DNA from: Sphingomicrobium aestuariivivum
GTDB lineage: Bacteria > Pseudomonadota > Alphaproteobacteria > Sphingomonadales > Sphingomonadaceae
Direction of reading: 5' to 3'
DNA length: 64,000 nucleotides
Assembly: GCF_024721585.1 (NCBI RefSeq)
Contig: NZ_CP102629.1
Coordinates: forward strand, 1,116,001-1,180,000
Shown: one piece after another, positions 47,908-56,809 of the stretch
Numbering within the stretch: position 1 is the stretch's first letter
Layout: the number at the start of each line of letters is the position of its first letter
Translations under genes and position numbers: made by a program
The notes under the pieces: model-generated
What the model was told of the DNA's origin: nothing
Seen by the model: only the letters and a program-made list of their open reading frames with translations
Database searches by the model: none

Positions 47908-48882
47908 TCAGTCCTGCAAGCCGAGCGCCGCATCGAGGAAATCGGCAAGGTCGCCCGCGATGTCGGCCTTGTCGACGATGGGCGAAAATGCCTTGATCGG
48001 ATCGGAGTGGGTCAGCCCGCGATAGAGCTTCATCTCCGAGCGCCCGCCCGCCGCCAGCACCTTGCGATGCAGCTGCTGCGCATTGCGTGCCCGCACGATG
48101 ATGTCGGCGGTGCCATGCTGGAGGAACAAGGGCGGCGCATCGCCATGGGCGAGGTGATAGGGCTGCGTTTCGTGCGCGGGCTCGTGCGCGCCCAATGCCG
48201 CGATCGCGCGCGGGTCGACGAAGGGCATGAAATTGGTCGGCGCCGAGATCAGCCCCGCCGCCTTGATCGCATCGCCCCGCACGCCCGCCGCCTCGACGTA
48301 ACGCCCGTCCAGTGCGAGGATCCCCGCCAAGTGCCCGCCCGCGCTATGCCCCGCGACCGCCAGCCGGTCGGCATCGCCGCCCAGCTCGGCACCATGTTCG
48401 AGCGCCCATTTCACACTGAGCGCCCCGTCCTCGATAAAGGCGGGGAAGCGATGCTCGGGGGCCAACCGGTAATCGGGCAGGATGACGAGATAGCCGCGCG
48501 CCGCCATGCTACGCGCCACCCAACCGAACTCACGCCGCTCGCCGCGCACCCAGCCGCCGCCATAGAAGAAGACGAGCATCGGCAGCGGCCCGTTGCCGCG
48601 CTTCACCGGCGCATAGACGTCGAGCTTCTGGCGCGGATGGTCGCCATAGGCGATCCCCTCGGCGACCTGCCGCGCGACATCCTTGGGCTCGCGCATCTTG
48701 CTCAGCCGGTCGAACAGCGCGATCGGCGACACGCCGACCTTCTCCAGCGCATAGAGCGAGGTCTCCCCCGCCACCGCGAGCCGCCGCGCCCAGCGCCGCG
48801 CGCGCCGCCGCGCCTGCGGCGAGACGGGCGTCGGCATCTTGTCACGATCAAGCATCGGGAAGGGAGGCAATTCCAGTTTCAT
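47908..48882 (-). CDS. Alpha/beta hydrolase (HSL/type-IV esterase-like)
   Basis: A 324-residue alpha/beta hydrolase with oxyanion-hole loop [11 protein letters not shown] (H of the usual HGGG replaced by Y), nucleophile G-H-S-A-G-G, Asp in HGTADIIV and His in GLTHSD. This is the hormone-sensitive-lipase-type esterase family. The N-terminal 60 residues are basic. I use ATG 48882; an upstream start at 48921 is possible. It lies 23 bp upstream of hslV on the same strand. The substrate is unknown. Confidence 0.87.
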   Translation of the reverse strand: MKLELPPFPMLDRDKMPTPVSPQARRRARRWARRLAVAGETSLYALEKVGVSPIALFDRLSKMREPKDVARQVAEGIAYGDHPRQKLDVYAPVKRGNGPLPMLVFFYGGGWVRGERREFGWVARSMAARGYLVILPDYRLAPEHRFPAFIEDGALSVKWALEHGAELGGDADRLAVAGHSAGGHLAGILALDGRYVEAAGVRGDAIKAAGLISAPTNFMPFVDPRAIAALGAHEPAHETQPYHLAHGDAPPLFLQHGTADIIVRARNAQQLHRKVLAAGGRSEMKLYRGLTHSDPIKAFSPIVDKADIAGDLADFLDAALGLQD

Positions 48883-48954
48883 ATCGCTATCGAGAATAGC
48901 ATTAGCGACCAAAATCAACAAGAATTTGACGAACAGCCAATGTCCCGTTCGAGG

Positions 48955-49293
48955 TCACAGACCGAGACGCCCCAGCAGGCCGCGCCGCCGCGCGCCCTCG
49001 CTCGCCCTGGCATGGCGCGCCTCGCACGTCTCGATGATCGCCAGCGCGTCGCGCGTGCGCGCATTGGCGCGGTCGAGCCGCCCCGTCTGCGCATCGGCAA
49101 AGGCGATCCAGTCGCCAACGCTTGCCGCCTCGGGCGGCAGCGGCGCGCCTGCCACCCCGTCGCGCCAGTCAGCGGGCACCAGCCCCGCGCACCCGGCAGC
49201 GGGCATGGTCACGATAGGCGGCGCGGCGGCACAGCCCGTCAAGGCCGGCCCCGCCAACGCCAGCATCCACAGTCGCATCGGCCCCTGTCGCAT
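48955..49293 (-). CDS. Rz1-like outer-membrane spanin (o-spanin)
   Basis: A 112-residue predicted lipoprotein: signal peptide MRLWMLALAGPALTGC with lipobox LTGC, then a small periplasmic part with CAGLVPADWRD, GDWIAFADAQTGRLDRAN and AIIETCEARHARA. I associate this pattern with small lysis-module proteins of sphingomonad phages and gene transfer agents. The ATG at 49293 has AAGGGAG 7 nt upstream. Its first 125 bp overlap the 3' end of the preceding spanin-like gene in another frame, the classic Rz/Rz1 arrangement. Function is inferred from position and layout. Confidence 0.65.
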   Translation of the reverse strand: MRQGPMRLWMLALAGPALTGCAAAPPIVTMPAAGCAGLVPADWRDGVAGAPLPPEAASVGDWIAFADAQTGRLDRANARTRDALAIIETCEARHARASEGARRRGLLGRLGL

Positions 49294-49546
49294 CGCTGAT
49301 CTCCCTTGCATTGTCGCGCGTGATGGCTTCCTCCGCCGCAGTCGCCGCGCCATTGGCCGCGACGGTCCCGACCGCCGCGCGGCCCGCCGCCGCGCCCGCC
49401 ATCGCCGCCTCCCGCGCCGCGCGTGCCTCGGCGCCCGCCTGAAGCGCCCGCTGGCGACAGGTGCCGAGCAGCAGGAGCGCCAGGAGAAGGCCGCCGACCA
49501 GCACCGCCCGCAGCGCGAGCGACAGCCCGCGCCAGGCCTCAGGCAT
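49169..49546 (-). CDS. Rz-like inner-membrane spanin (i-spanin)
   Basis: A 125-residue protein with a single N-terminal membrane helix (about 13-29), then an Ala/Arg/Glu-rich helical stretch suited to a coiled coil, the segment EEAITRDNAREISDATGAD, and a C-terminal GLDGLCRRAAYRDHARC that recurs in phage Rz-like proteins as I know them. It starts within the end of the holin-like gene (8-bp overlap) and ends inside the o-spanin gene. Together the two would bridge inner and outer membranes and fuse them at the end of lysis. Confidence 0.65.
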   Translation of the reverse strand: MPEAWRGLSLALRAVLVGGLLLALLLLGTCRQRALQAGAEARAAREAAMAGAAAGRAAVGTVAANGAATAAEEAITRDNAREISDATGADATVDAGVGGAGLDGLCRRAAYRDHARCRVRGAGAR

Positions 49547-49862
49547 CGGGCGCCTCGTCGGGATGCCGCGCCCCGCCATCGGCCTCGAACTCCGCGCCAA
49601 AGGCCCTCGCCTTCACGCTGCGCCGGTTGATCGCCAGCCCGAGGCTCAGGAGGACCGTCCCGATGATCGCGATGAGGCCATAGTTCGACCGCGCCAGCGC
49701 CTGCAGCGCGGGCAGCGCCAGCGCGTCATCCTTCGCCCCCGCCTCGGCGATGGTCGCAATGATCCGACCCGACAGGAAGGTCAGCACCCCCGCCCCCGCC
49801 ACGCTCGCCGCCAGCGCCACCATCCCGCGCCAGTCGCGCGCGCTCCAGCGCGGCAACTTCAC
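49539..49862 (-). CDS. Holin-like small membrane protein of the lysis cassette
   Basis: A 107-residue protein with two hydrophobic segments (about 13-41 and 61-79), a basic N-terminus and an acidic C-terminal tail (GARHPDEAPDA). It begins at a GTG overlapping the endolysin stop by 4 bp, so the two are coupled. Size, helix number and position directly after a GH108 endolysin suit a holin of the type found in gene transfer agent and phage lysis modules; sequence alone does not prove hole formation. Confidence 0.65.
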   Translation of the reverse strand: MKLPRWSARDWRGMVALAASVAGAGVLTFLSGRIIATIAEAGAKDDALALPALQALARSNYGLIAIIGTVLLSLGLAINRRSVKARAFGAEFEADGGARHPDEAPDA

Positions 49863-50446
49863 GCCCGGTCCCCGAGCCGGTTGGCGAGCCAGCCGTAAAG
49901 GAAGGTCTCGTTCGCCGGCCTTTTCTCGGCGAGCCGCAGGTAGCGCTCGCCCTGCAGGGCCTCCAGCGCGCGGAGCAGCACCGTCTCGCCCTCCTCGCCG
50001 CGTAAGCTCAGGAATGCCTCCAGCGCCGCCAGCGTCTTGCGCCCGATCCGCCCGTCGGGGACGAGATCGGCATAGTCGCGCCCCTGCCGGTTCAATGCGG
50101 TCAGCGCGCGCTGGAGAAAGGTCGAGGCCACCCCCGGCCCCATGTTGGCGCCGGTGTCGAACAGCTCGGCCGCCACCCCCGGCGCCACCGCCGCCACCGC
50201 ATCGAAGCGCGGACGCAGCCAGTAGAGCCGCCGGTAGATCGCCCGCGCCTCCGCCCGCGGCAGCAGCGCCATCGGCCCGTCATAGCCATGCGCGCGCGCC
50301 ACCCGCTCGGTGATGCCGAAGCGCGTCGCCCCGCCGGCATCCGCAGGGTCGTCGACATAGCCGCCCTCGCGATCGATCAGCCCGTCCACCAGCCGGTCGA
50401 GATAGTCCACCCGTCGTTCGGGCGTCGAATAGTCCATCGGTTTCAT
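49859..50446 (-). CDS. GH108-type endolysin (holin-associated N-acetylmuramidase)
   Basis: A 195-residue muramidase without a signal peptide. The active-site region is IDREGGYVDDPADAGGATRF followed by GIT, with E27 as the predicted catalytic glutamate. The C-terminal half has the PG_binding_3 element GRIGRKTLAALEAFL. GH108 enzymes cut the glycan strand of peptidoglycan and need a holin to reach it. It is the first gene of the cassette endolysin-holin-Rz-Rz1. In Rhodobacter capsulatus a related holin/endolysin pair away from the main cluster releases gene transfer agents. Confidence 0.85.
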   Translation of the reverse strand: MKPMDYSTPERRVDYLDRLVDGLIDREGGYVDDPADAGGATRFGITERVARAHGYDGPMALLPRAEARAIYRRLYWLRPRFDAVAAVAPGVAAELFDTGANMGPGVASTFLQRALTALNRQGRDYADLVPDGRIGRKTLAALEAFLSLRGEEGETVLLRALEALQGERYLRLAEKRPANETFLYGWLANRLGDRA

Positions 50447-50675
50447 CGCTCACGTCCCTCCTTGGTCGAGTCGCACCGATTTAACCTTTTTGGTTATCTG
50501 TAGGACAGCAACTTGTTCCAGCTGCTGTCGTCGCCCGCCGTGTCCAAAGAGCAACAGCCCTGCGACTTTCCGACGAAGGGCGGGGCCGCGCGCTTGTCTT
50601 GGGCGCAGGCCTTTTGCAACGCTCCGGCCATGTCAATCTTGGGGCGCGTGTCCGGCCCCGTCAGGAGAGAAAAAC

Positions 50676-52616
50676 ATGTCCAAGACCCGTCTGCTGACCG
50701 CCACGATGCTGGCGGCGGCCGCTGCTACCGCCCTGCCGCAGGCCGCCTCGGCCCAGCGCATCGACCGCGTCGTCTCCTTCGGCGACAGCTACACCGATGA
50801 CGGCAATGCCTTCGAACTGGGCGGCGTGGATCCGCGTACCACCGTGGTCTACACCTCGGGCCGCTTCTCCAACGGTGCGGCCTATACCGAAGTCCTCGCC
50901 GAGCTGCTCGGCGTGAGCGCCGACATCTTCGGCGTCGGCGGTGCCAAGGCCAATGGCGGCAACACCAACGACCTGCTCCCGGGCCTCGACTACCAGGTCG
51001 GCAGCTTCCTCGCCGGCGGCTATCTCGAGCAGCTCGAAGTCGCCCCCGGCGTCGTCATCCCCAACCCCTATAACGACGTTTTCCCGACCGTTTCGGGCAA
51101 CTTCTCGGAAAGCGACCTCGTCACCTTCAACATCGGCGGCAACGACGCGCGCGACTTCCAGCTCGACGTCGCGCTGGGTGATGCCGACATCGCCGACCTC
51201 GGCGCCGAAGCCGCCGCCAGCGTCGCCGGTGCCACCGCCGCGATCGACGCGGTCGTCGCCGCGGGCGCGCAGAACATCAGCTGGATCGCGGGCAACACCG
51301 CCAACCTGCCCGAAACCGCGCTCTATCCGCCGGCCGCCAACGCCGGCGCGATCCGCCAGGCCTATAAGGACATCTACGACGCGGGCACCCGCTCGGTGCT
51401 CGCCGACTATGCCTCGCAGGGCATCATGGTCCACTATCTCGACCTCGACACGCTGTCGGGCGTCCTCGCGCAGAACCTGTCGGAATTCGGCTTCACCGAC
51501 CTTGCCTGCCCGATCTTCGACACGGCGGCCGCGGCCGGCGGCGACCTCAGCTCGCTCGTCTGCGCGCTCGATGACAGCGTCGCCAGCCAGTATGTCTTCT
51601 ACGGCGACGGCGTGCACCTCACCGCCGCCGGCTCGGAAGTCGTCGCCCGCTACATCGCGACCCAGACGCAGGCCCCGCTGACCCTCGACGGCCCGAGCGA
51701 CGTGTCGTTCGAGAACGCCCATCACTTCACCCGCGTCATCGGCAACCGCCTCGCCGGCACCGCGCCGCGCGACGGCGACTATGCCGAGGGCGTCAGCGTC
51801 TTCATCGAAGGTGACGGCTTCACCCGCACCAAGGCGATGAACTTCTCGACCGACGAATTCGCCATGAACGGCGCGGGCGTCACCGCCGGCGTCGAATTCG
51901 GCATGGGCAATGCGGTTGTCGGCCTGGCCGGTCGCTACGGCGTTCCCGAAGGCGAATATTTCCGCGGCACCTCGGCGGTCGACGGCGAGAGCCTGTCGGG
52001 CGCGGCCTATGGCGCCTATGCCCTCGGCCCGATCTTCGCGCAGGCCTATGTGGGCCTTGGCACCGACAGCTTCGACCTCACCCGCACGGGCGTGCTCGAA
52101 AGCCTGCCGATGACCGCCGAGTTCGACGGCGACCATTTCGTCGCGGGCGGCAAGATCGGCTATCTCGCCAACATCCTCGGCATGCGCCTTGGCCCGGTGG
52201 TCGGCCTCGACCATGTCAGCCTCGACGTCGACGGCTATAGCGAGAGCGGCGACCCCGTCCTGGCGCTCAGCGTCGACGGTGTCGGCATGGACAGCCTGCG
52301 CGGTCACGCCGGCCTCGAGATGCGCACCGACTTCGAAGGCTATGGCGTCCAGATCCGTCCCTACTTCTCGATGGTGGCGGAACAGGAACTCGACAGCGAC
52401 CAGCGCACCTACGCCTTCGCGCAGGCCACCGCGCCCGAGATCGTCAACAGCTACACCACCGTCGAAGTCGACGACAGCGTCTACGGTCGCTTCAACGGCG
52501 GCTTCACCGCGCTCATCGGCTCGAACGTCAACCTCAACGCCAACATGTCCTACTCGCTGTGGAAGGACAGCGGCAACGACGCCAGCGTGATGGTGGGCCT
52601 CGGTCTCGGCTTCTAA
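50676..52616 (+). CDS. Autotransporter-domain GDSL/SGNH hydrolase
   Basis: A 646-residue secreted esterase/lipase. It has a signal peptide (about 1-26), the SGNH block I motif VVSFGDSYTDDGNA with Ser nucleophile, block III NIGGNDARDF, and block V DGVHLTAAG with the Asp-x-x-His pair. The C-terminal ~270 residues form an autotransporter beta-barrel ending in GLGF. Such proteins display the hydrolase on the cell surface. I start at ATG 50676, with AGGAGAG upstream; the open frame further 5' has no similarity. It is divergent from the lysis cassette across about 230 bp. Confidence 0.92.
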   Translation: MSKTRLLTATMLAAAAATALPQAASAQRIDRVVSFGDSYTDDGNAFELGGVDPRTTVVYTSGRFSNGAAYTEVLAELLGVSADIFGVGGAKANGGNTNDLLPGLDYQVGSFLAGGYLEQLEVAPGVVIPNPYNDVFPTVSGNFSESDLVTFNIGGNDARDFQLDVALGDADIADLGAEAAASVAGATAAIDAVVAAGAQNISWIAGNTANLPETALYPPAANAGAIRQAYKDIYDAGTRSVLADYASQGIMVHYLDLDTLSGVLAQNLSEFGFTDLACPIFDTAAAAGGDLSSLVCALDDSVASQYVFYGDGVHLTAAGSEVVARYIATQTQAPLTLDGPSDVSFENAHHFTRVIGNRLAGTAPRDGDYAEGVSVFIEGDGFTRTKAMNFSTDEFAMNGAGVTAGVEFGMGNAVVGLAGRYGVPEGEYFRGTSAVDGESLSGAAYGAYALGPIFAQAYVGLGTDSFDLTRTGVLESLPMTAEFDGDHFVAGGKIGYLANILGMRLGPVVGLDHVSLDVDGYSESGDPVLALSVDGVGMDSLRGHAGLEMRTDFEGYGVQIRPYFSMVAEQELDSDQRTYAFAQATAPEIVNSYTTVEVDDSVYGRFNGGFTALIGSNVNLNANMSYSLWKDSGNDASVMVGLGLGF

Positions 52617-52637
52617 CAGCCGGCACCAGCCAGACGA

Positions 52638-52677
52638 AAAAGGGCGGCGGGTCACTCGACCCGCCGCCCTTCTTCTT
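52638..52677. terminator. Strong bidirectional terminator
   Basis: GGGCGGCGGGT (52642-52652) pairs perfectly with ACCCGCCGCCC around a 5-base loop, flanked by A-run and T-run. It separates the convergent autotransporter and lipoprotein genes and should work in both directions. Confidence 0.9.
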
Positions 52678-52698
52678 TGTGCGCACGGGAGCGCCGCG

Positions 52699-53301
52699 CT
52701 ATTCGGCCGCCGCTGCTTCCTCGTCCATGACCAGCGGCGCATCGCCGATCTCGCGTTCGGCATCGACCCCGCCGACCGCGCAGCGGTCGAGCAGCCCGCG
52801 CAGCTCGTCGCTGCCGGCCACCACGATCGGCTCGACGCTGGTTGCCGTGATGTTGACCGGCGCCTCGCCCGCAAAGGCCTCGGCGATGCTGTTGGCCAGT
52901 TCGCCGCGCGCCAGCGTGGCGGTCCAGTCGAAGCGGTCCTCGCCCTCGGCCTCGGCGGCCACCACCGGCACGCGCGCGCTCGACCCGTTACCGACGATGG
53001 TCAGCGTGCCCGCGCTGCCCGAGCCCTCGACCCCGTAGCGGGTCAGGATGAGACCGTTGTCGTCATCGCCGCAGGCGATCGACAAAGCGGGGTCCGCGCC
53101 CTCGGGTCCGAGCAGCGCCGCATTGCCCGTCACCTGCCAGGCCATGTCGCTGACCGGCAGCGCCGCGGTCTCGCCATCTTCGACAAGGGTCGGCGTCTCG
53201 ACGGGCTCGACGACGGACAATTCCTCCTCCGACACCGGTTCGGTGCGCGCGCAGGCAGCAAGGAGGACGAGCGGGGCGAATGCGGGGATGAGCTTTTTCA
53301 T
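52699..53301 (-). CDS. Hypothetical lipoprotein
   Basis: A 200-residue protein with signal peptide and lipobox (VLLAAC, C17), an acidic linker, then a beta-rich domain (ACGDDDNGLILTRYG, AGTLTIVGNGSSARVPV) and a helical C-terminus with DRCAVGGVDAE. I do not recognise the family; the layout is that of small sphingomonad lipoproteins with one predicted disulfide. It is divergent from the DUF389 gene across about 105 bp. Confidence 0.7.
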   Translation of the reverse strand: MKKLIPAFAPLVLLAACARTEPVSEEELSVVEPVETPTLVEDGETAALPVSDMAWQVTGNAALLGPEGADPALSIACGDDDNGLILTRYGVEGSGSAGTLTIVGNGSSARVPVVAAEAEGEDRFDWTATLARGELANSIAEAFAGEAPVNITATSVEPIVVAGSDELRGLLDRCAVGGVDAEREIGDAPLVMDEEAAAAE

Positions 53302-53405
53302 ATCCCCAACCTAGGCAGCCCGCGGCCTTCCGCCAAGTCCTCCACGCCCCGATCCCCTTGTGAAACAACTTGGCACGTGCCGCCCCTTGGGCCACTCATG
53401 CGCCC

Positions 53406-54923
53406 ATGACCGATACGAGCGCGCCGCGTCCCACCGTCGAGATCAACGACAATCTCAAGATCCTCGCCCTGCTGCGTCGCCAGTGGCGCCGCCATTTCGT
53501 CCGCGAGGTCGACCATGAGGCCGCCATCACCCGCCTGCGCGAGGAAAGCGGCGCCGACCCGCGCTACATCTTCATGATCGCCATGTCGGCGGGCATAGCG
53601 GTGCTCGGCCTCATCATGTCCTCGCCTGCGGTGGTCATCGGTGCGATGCTCCTGTCGCCGCTGATGGGCCCGATCATCGGCGCGGGCTTCGCGCTCGCCA
53701 CCTGGGACGTGCGCTGGATGCGCACCTGCGCCCGCGCCCTGTTCCTCGGCGTGCTGGCCGCCGTGCTCTTCTCCGCCTTCCTGTCGTGGCTCAGCCCGAT
53801 CCAGCAGATCACCAGCGAGATCGCAGCGCGAACCCGACCCACGCTCCTCGACCTGTTCGTGGCGCTCTTCTCCGCGCTCGCGGGCTCCTACGCGATGATC
53901 AAGGGCCGCGCCGGCACCATCGTCGGGGTCGCCATCGCGGTCGCCTTGATGCCCCCGCTCGCCACCGTCGGCTTCGGCCTCGCCACCCTCGACTGGGACG
54001 TGTTCGGCGGCGCGCTCATGCTGTTCACGACCAACCTCGTCACCATTGCCGCCGCTGCCGCCGCGATGGCGCGCTTCTACGGCTTCCGCACCTCGCTCTC
54101 GAAGAAGCGCGGCATCGTCCAGTCGCTCGTCATCATCGGCGCGCTCATCCTTCTCGCCGTGCCGCTCACCCTCAGCTTGCGCGACATCGCCTTCGAGGCG
54201 CAGGCGACGCGCTCGATCAACCAGGCGGTCGCCCGCGAATTCGACAAGCGCGCGGTCATCGATGCCCTGTCGATCGACTGGGACGCCGAGCCGCTCGCCG
54301 TCTCCGCCATCGTCCTCACCCCCGACCTTCGCAGCGAGGCCGAGACCCGCGCCGAACGCGTCCTCGCCGACACGCTCGAGCGCCCCGTCGCCGTCCAGAT
54401 CGAGCAGTTCCAGGTCGATGTCGGGGGCGAGGCGGCACAGCAGGCCGCCCTCGCCGCCGCGCGCGGGCGCGAGGCCGCCGAGGCCGTCCAGCGGCAGGTC
54501 GACAGCCTTACCCAGATCGTCTCGATCGTCGCCGGCGTGGATCCGCAGGACGTGCTCGTCGACCGCGACAAGCGACGCGTCCAGGCACGCGCGCGCGCCA
54601 TCCGCGGCGCCGACTATGCCGCCTATCGCGGCTTCGAGGAGCGCATCGCCGACCGCGTGCCGGGCTGGAGCGTCGAGCTCGTGCCCCCGCTCCTGCCGCT
54701 CCGCCCGATCGCCATCGGCGAGGAAGGCGGGCTCGATCCCGAGACGCTCGGCACCGCGATCTGGGCCGCGCGCCGTCTCGACATGGGGCTGGCAGCCACC
54801 GGCCCCGCGCCCGCGCTCGAGACGCTCGCCGAGCTGACCGGCGACCTGCCGCTCGAGCGCGAGGTGGACGAGGATGCCGCCACGCTCACGCTTCGCTGGC
54901 AGGCACCGTCGGCGGGCAATTGA
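53406..54923 (+). CDS. DUF389 domain membrane protein
   Basis: A 505-residue protein. The N-terminal half has six or so membrane helices and the DUF389 motifs SAGIAVLGLIMSSPAVVIGA, MLLSPLMGPIIGAGFAL and VGVAIAVALMPPLATVG. The C-terminal half is soluble, with a long charged segment and a helical region. The family is widespread and its function is unknown; a transport role is often guessed. I start at ATG 53406. Confidence 0.87.
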   Translation: MTDTSAPRPTVEINDNLKILALLRRQWRRHFVREVDHEAAITRLREESGADPRYIFMIAMSAGIAVLGLIMSSPAVVIGAMLLSPLMGPIIGAGFALATWDVRWMRTCARALFLGVLAAVLFSAFLSWLSPIQQITSEIAARTRPTLLDLFVALFSALAGSYAMIKGRAGTIVGVAIAVALMPPLATVGFGLATLDWDVFGGALMLFTTNLVTIAAAAAAMARFYGFRTSLSKKRGIVQSLVIIGALILLAVPLTLSLRDIAFEAQATRSINQAVAREFDKRAVIDALSIDWDAEPLAVSAIVLTPDLRSEAETRAERVLADTLERPVAVQIEQFQVDVGGEAAQQAALAAARGREAAEAVQRQVDSLTQIVSIVAGVDPQDVLVDRDKRRVQARARAIRGADYAAYRGFEERIADRVPGWSVELVPPLLPLRPIAIGEEGGLDPETLGTAIWAARRLDMGLAATGPAPALETLAELTGDLPLEREVDEDAATLTLRWQAPSAGN

Positions 54924-54996
54924 CGGGGCGGTGGCCTTGCGTCACCTTCGCTTATGTCGGGCACCGGACGCGGTGCCGCACGTCAGGGGGAATATC

Positions 54997-55461
54997 ATGA
55001 CCGAACGCATCGTCACCTCGAACGCCACCGCCGCCGCGCCCGCCGCGCCGTGGCACCTGTGGGCCGTGGGCATCGTCAGCCTCTTGTGGAATGCCTTCGG
55101 CGCCTACGACTATCTGATGACGCAGACGCGCAACGACGCCTACATGGGCCAGTTCACCGAGACCCAGCTCGACTATTTCTACAGCTTCCCTACCTGGATG
55201 GAGGCCTTCTGGGCGCTGGGTGTCTGGGGTGCGGTCGCGGGCTCGGTGCTGTTGCTCCTGCGCAAGCGCTGGGCGCTCCACGCCTTCATCGTCTCGGCCA
55301 TCGGCCTCGCGGGCTCGACCTTCTACAGCTACGGCGTCGGCAACCTGCCCGAGGAGCTGTCGGGCGCGGGCTACACCGCCTTCACCGCCGTCATCATCGC
55401 CATCACCCTGTTCCTCATCTGGTACAGCTGGTCGATGACCAAGAAGGGCGTGCTCCGCTAG
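54997..55461 (+). CDS. Four-helix membrane protein of unknown function
   Basis: A 154-residue protein with four predicted helices (about 19-41, 68-88, 93-115, 127-149). Between the first two is a loop MTQTRNDAYMGQFTETQLDY that looks conserved-type. I see no named domain. It begins at ATG 54997 with AGGGGG upstream, 73 bp after the DUF389 gene, and may share its transcript. A strong terminator follows. Confidence 0.72.
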   Translation: MTERIVTSNATAAAPAAPWHLWAVGIVSLLWNAFGAYDYLMTQTRNDAYMGQFTETQLDYFYSFPTWMEAFWALGVWGAVAGSVLLLLRKRWALHAFIVSAIGLAGSTFYSYGVGNLPEELSGAGYTAFTAVIIAITLFLIWYSWSMTKKGVLR

Positions 55462-55481
55462 CACCCGCTTCGACCACCAAG

Positions 55482-55519
55482 AAAAAGGGGCCGGCGCCAC
55501 CAAGGCACCGGCCCCTTTC
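55482..55519. terminator. Bidirectional Rho-independent terminator
   Basis: A stem of GGGGCCGG(C)GCC with GGC(A)CCGGCCCC, flanked by an A-run and TTTCC, lies between convergent genes, 20-odd bases after the membrane-protein stop. Confidence 0.85.
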
Positions 55520-55539
55520 CTCATTCGCTCCGGATGCGC

Positions 55540-56070
55540 TTACTGCGCGCCCATCGACCGGCCGGCCTCGCCCTTGGCATAGAGGCCCTGTTCCTCGAGC
55601 CCGTGGCGGACGTCTTCACCAACCGCGGCATTATGCTCGGCAACGGTGCCGATGATCTCGCCCTTCTTGTTGAGCAGCACCGGCGTGTCGCTCGACCCGA
55701 CCGGCACCATGCGCACGTAGACGGGATCGGGATACAGGTGGTTGGAGGCCCCGTTCGAGCCGTCGATCACGCCGCCAATGATGCCGCCGGCGATGATGTT
55801 GCCGAAGGTCGCACCGCCGGTGCGGCTCTGGATGAAGATGGTCACCGGCTCATAGCCGTCCAGCGTGAAGGTCACCGCCGAATCCTTGCCGCGCTTCATC
55901 TGATATTCGCACGGCGCCTCGCAGGTCAGTCCCGAGACCAGCTCGACATGCGCGCCTTCCGGATCGGACTGGAAGGCCACCGGCTGGCTGGTGCCGTTCA
56001 CGACCGTGGCACAACCACCAAGACCGGTCGCGGCCACCGCGAGCGCGGCCGCCGTCACAAATTTCTTCAT
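55540..56070 (-). CDS. Small lipoprotein, PEGA-like domain
   Basis: A 176-residue lipoprotein: signal peptide with lipobox (LGGC, C20), then CATVVNGTSQPVAFQSDPEG, a beta-rich part resembling PEGA-type surface domains (SDPEGAHVELVSGLTC, TFTLDGYEPVTIFI), and a glycine-rich membrane-like segment GNIIAGGIIGGVIDG. Similar proteins are conserved in many proteobacteria with no defined role. It faces away from the CIA30 gene region and ends at the terminator shared with the previous gene. Confidence 0.75.
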   Translation of the reverse strand: MKKFVTAAALAVAATGLGGCATVVNGTSQPVAFQSDPEGAHVELVSGLTCEAPCEYQMKRGKDSAVTFTLDGYEPVTIFIQSRTGGATFGNIIAGGIIGGVIDGSNGASNHLYPDPVYVRMVPVGSSDTPVLLNKKGEIIGTVAEHNAAVGEDVRHGLEEQGLYAKGEAGRSMGAQ

Positions 56071-56207
56071 CTTCGATAGTCCCCTTTGAACTCACTAAGG
56101 CGCCCGTGTCCCCCGAACCATCGAGGTCCCCCCGTGGACACCGGCCGCGCCACCCTCGTCAAAGAAGGATTAAATTGGAAACGAAAAATACGGTTAACAT
56201 GAGCTGT

Positions 56208-56741
56208 TCACTCGCGACATGCCTCGATCGCCATCAAGTCGAGCTCGAACGGCCCGTCGCGCCCGTCGGCGAGGATCACGCCGATGCTGTGCGCGGAGGA
56301 CAGGTCATAGCCCGGCCCGCGCAACGCCTGCCCGAACAGCGAGGGTGACAGCGCCTCGATTGCCACCGACGCCATCGCGCCCTCGGGCTCGAGATCGCCG
56401 CGATAGGCGACCCGCCGCCCGCTCACATTCTGGTCCGAGCGCAGGCTCAGCTGATATTGGCGCCCGTCGCCGCGCATCGTCACGCGCACATGGCTCGCGC
56501 CGTCAATGGCGGCAGGTGCGAGGTCCCGGCGGATCGATGAAAAGCCACCCCCGTCGGTCACGATCTGGCCCGAAAAGCGCAGCGCCTCGCCAGCGGGCGA
56601 CAGTCCCCCGCGCGACAGGCCGCCCATCACCCCGTCATTGACGACCTGCCAGCGCGCGCGCTCGGCGGGATCGGAAAAGTCGGCGATTGTGCGGCATTCG
56701 CCGGGGGCGAGGGCAAGGCTAATGGCCATGAGAAACTCCAT
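56208..56741 (-). CDS. CIA30 family protein
   Basis: A 177-residue protein with the CIA30 family segment WQVVNDGVMGGLSRGG followed by a beta-sandwich (FSGQIVTDGGGFSSIRRDL, VTMRGDGRQYQLSLRSD). The mitochondrial relative (NDUFAF1) is a complex I assembly factor; bacterial members are shorter and of unknown role, and no nuo genes are present here. The protein begins with a short hydrophobic stretch that might be a signal. An internal ATG at 56729 is an alternative start. It is downstream of uvrB on the same strand. Confidence 0.8.
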   Translation of the reverse strand: MEFLMAISLALAPGECRTIADFSDPAERARWQVVNDGVMGGLSRGGLSPAGEALRFSGQIVTDGGGFSSIRRDLAPAAIDGASHVRVTMRGDGRQYQLSLRSDQNVSGRRVAYRGDLEPEGAMASVAIEALSPSLFGQALRGPGYDLSSAHSIGVILADGRDGPFELDLMAIEACRE

Positions 56742-56809
56742 CGGGACACTCCTACGTCCCCCCAGCCCCTCGTTCCTAGACCTGGTCGAGCGCGCGCCGC
56801 CAGCCGTCC

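Noticed and set aside
48955-50446. Complete prophage around the lysis genes
   Set aside because: No structural, packaging, integration or repressor genes flank the four genes.
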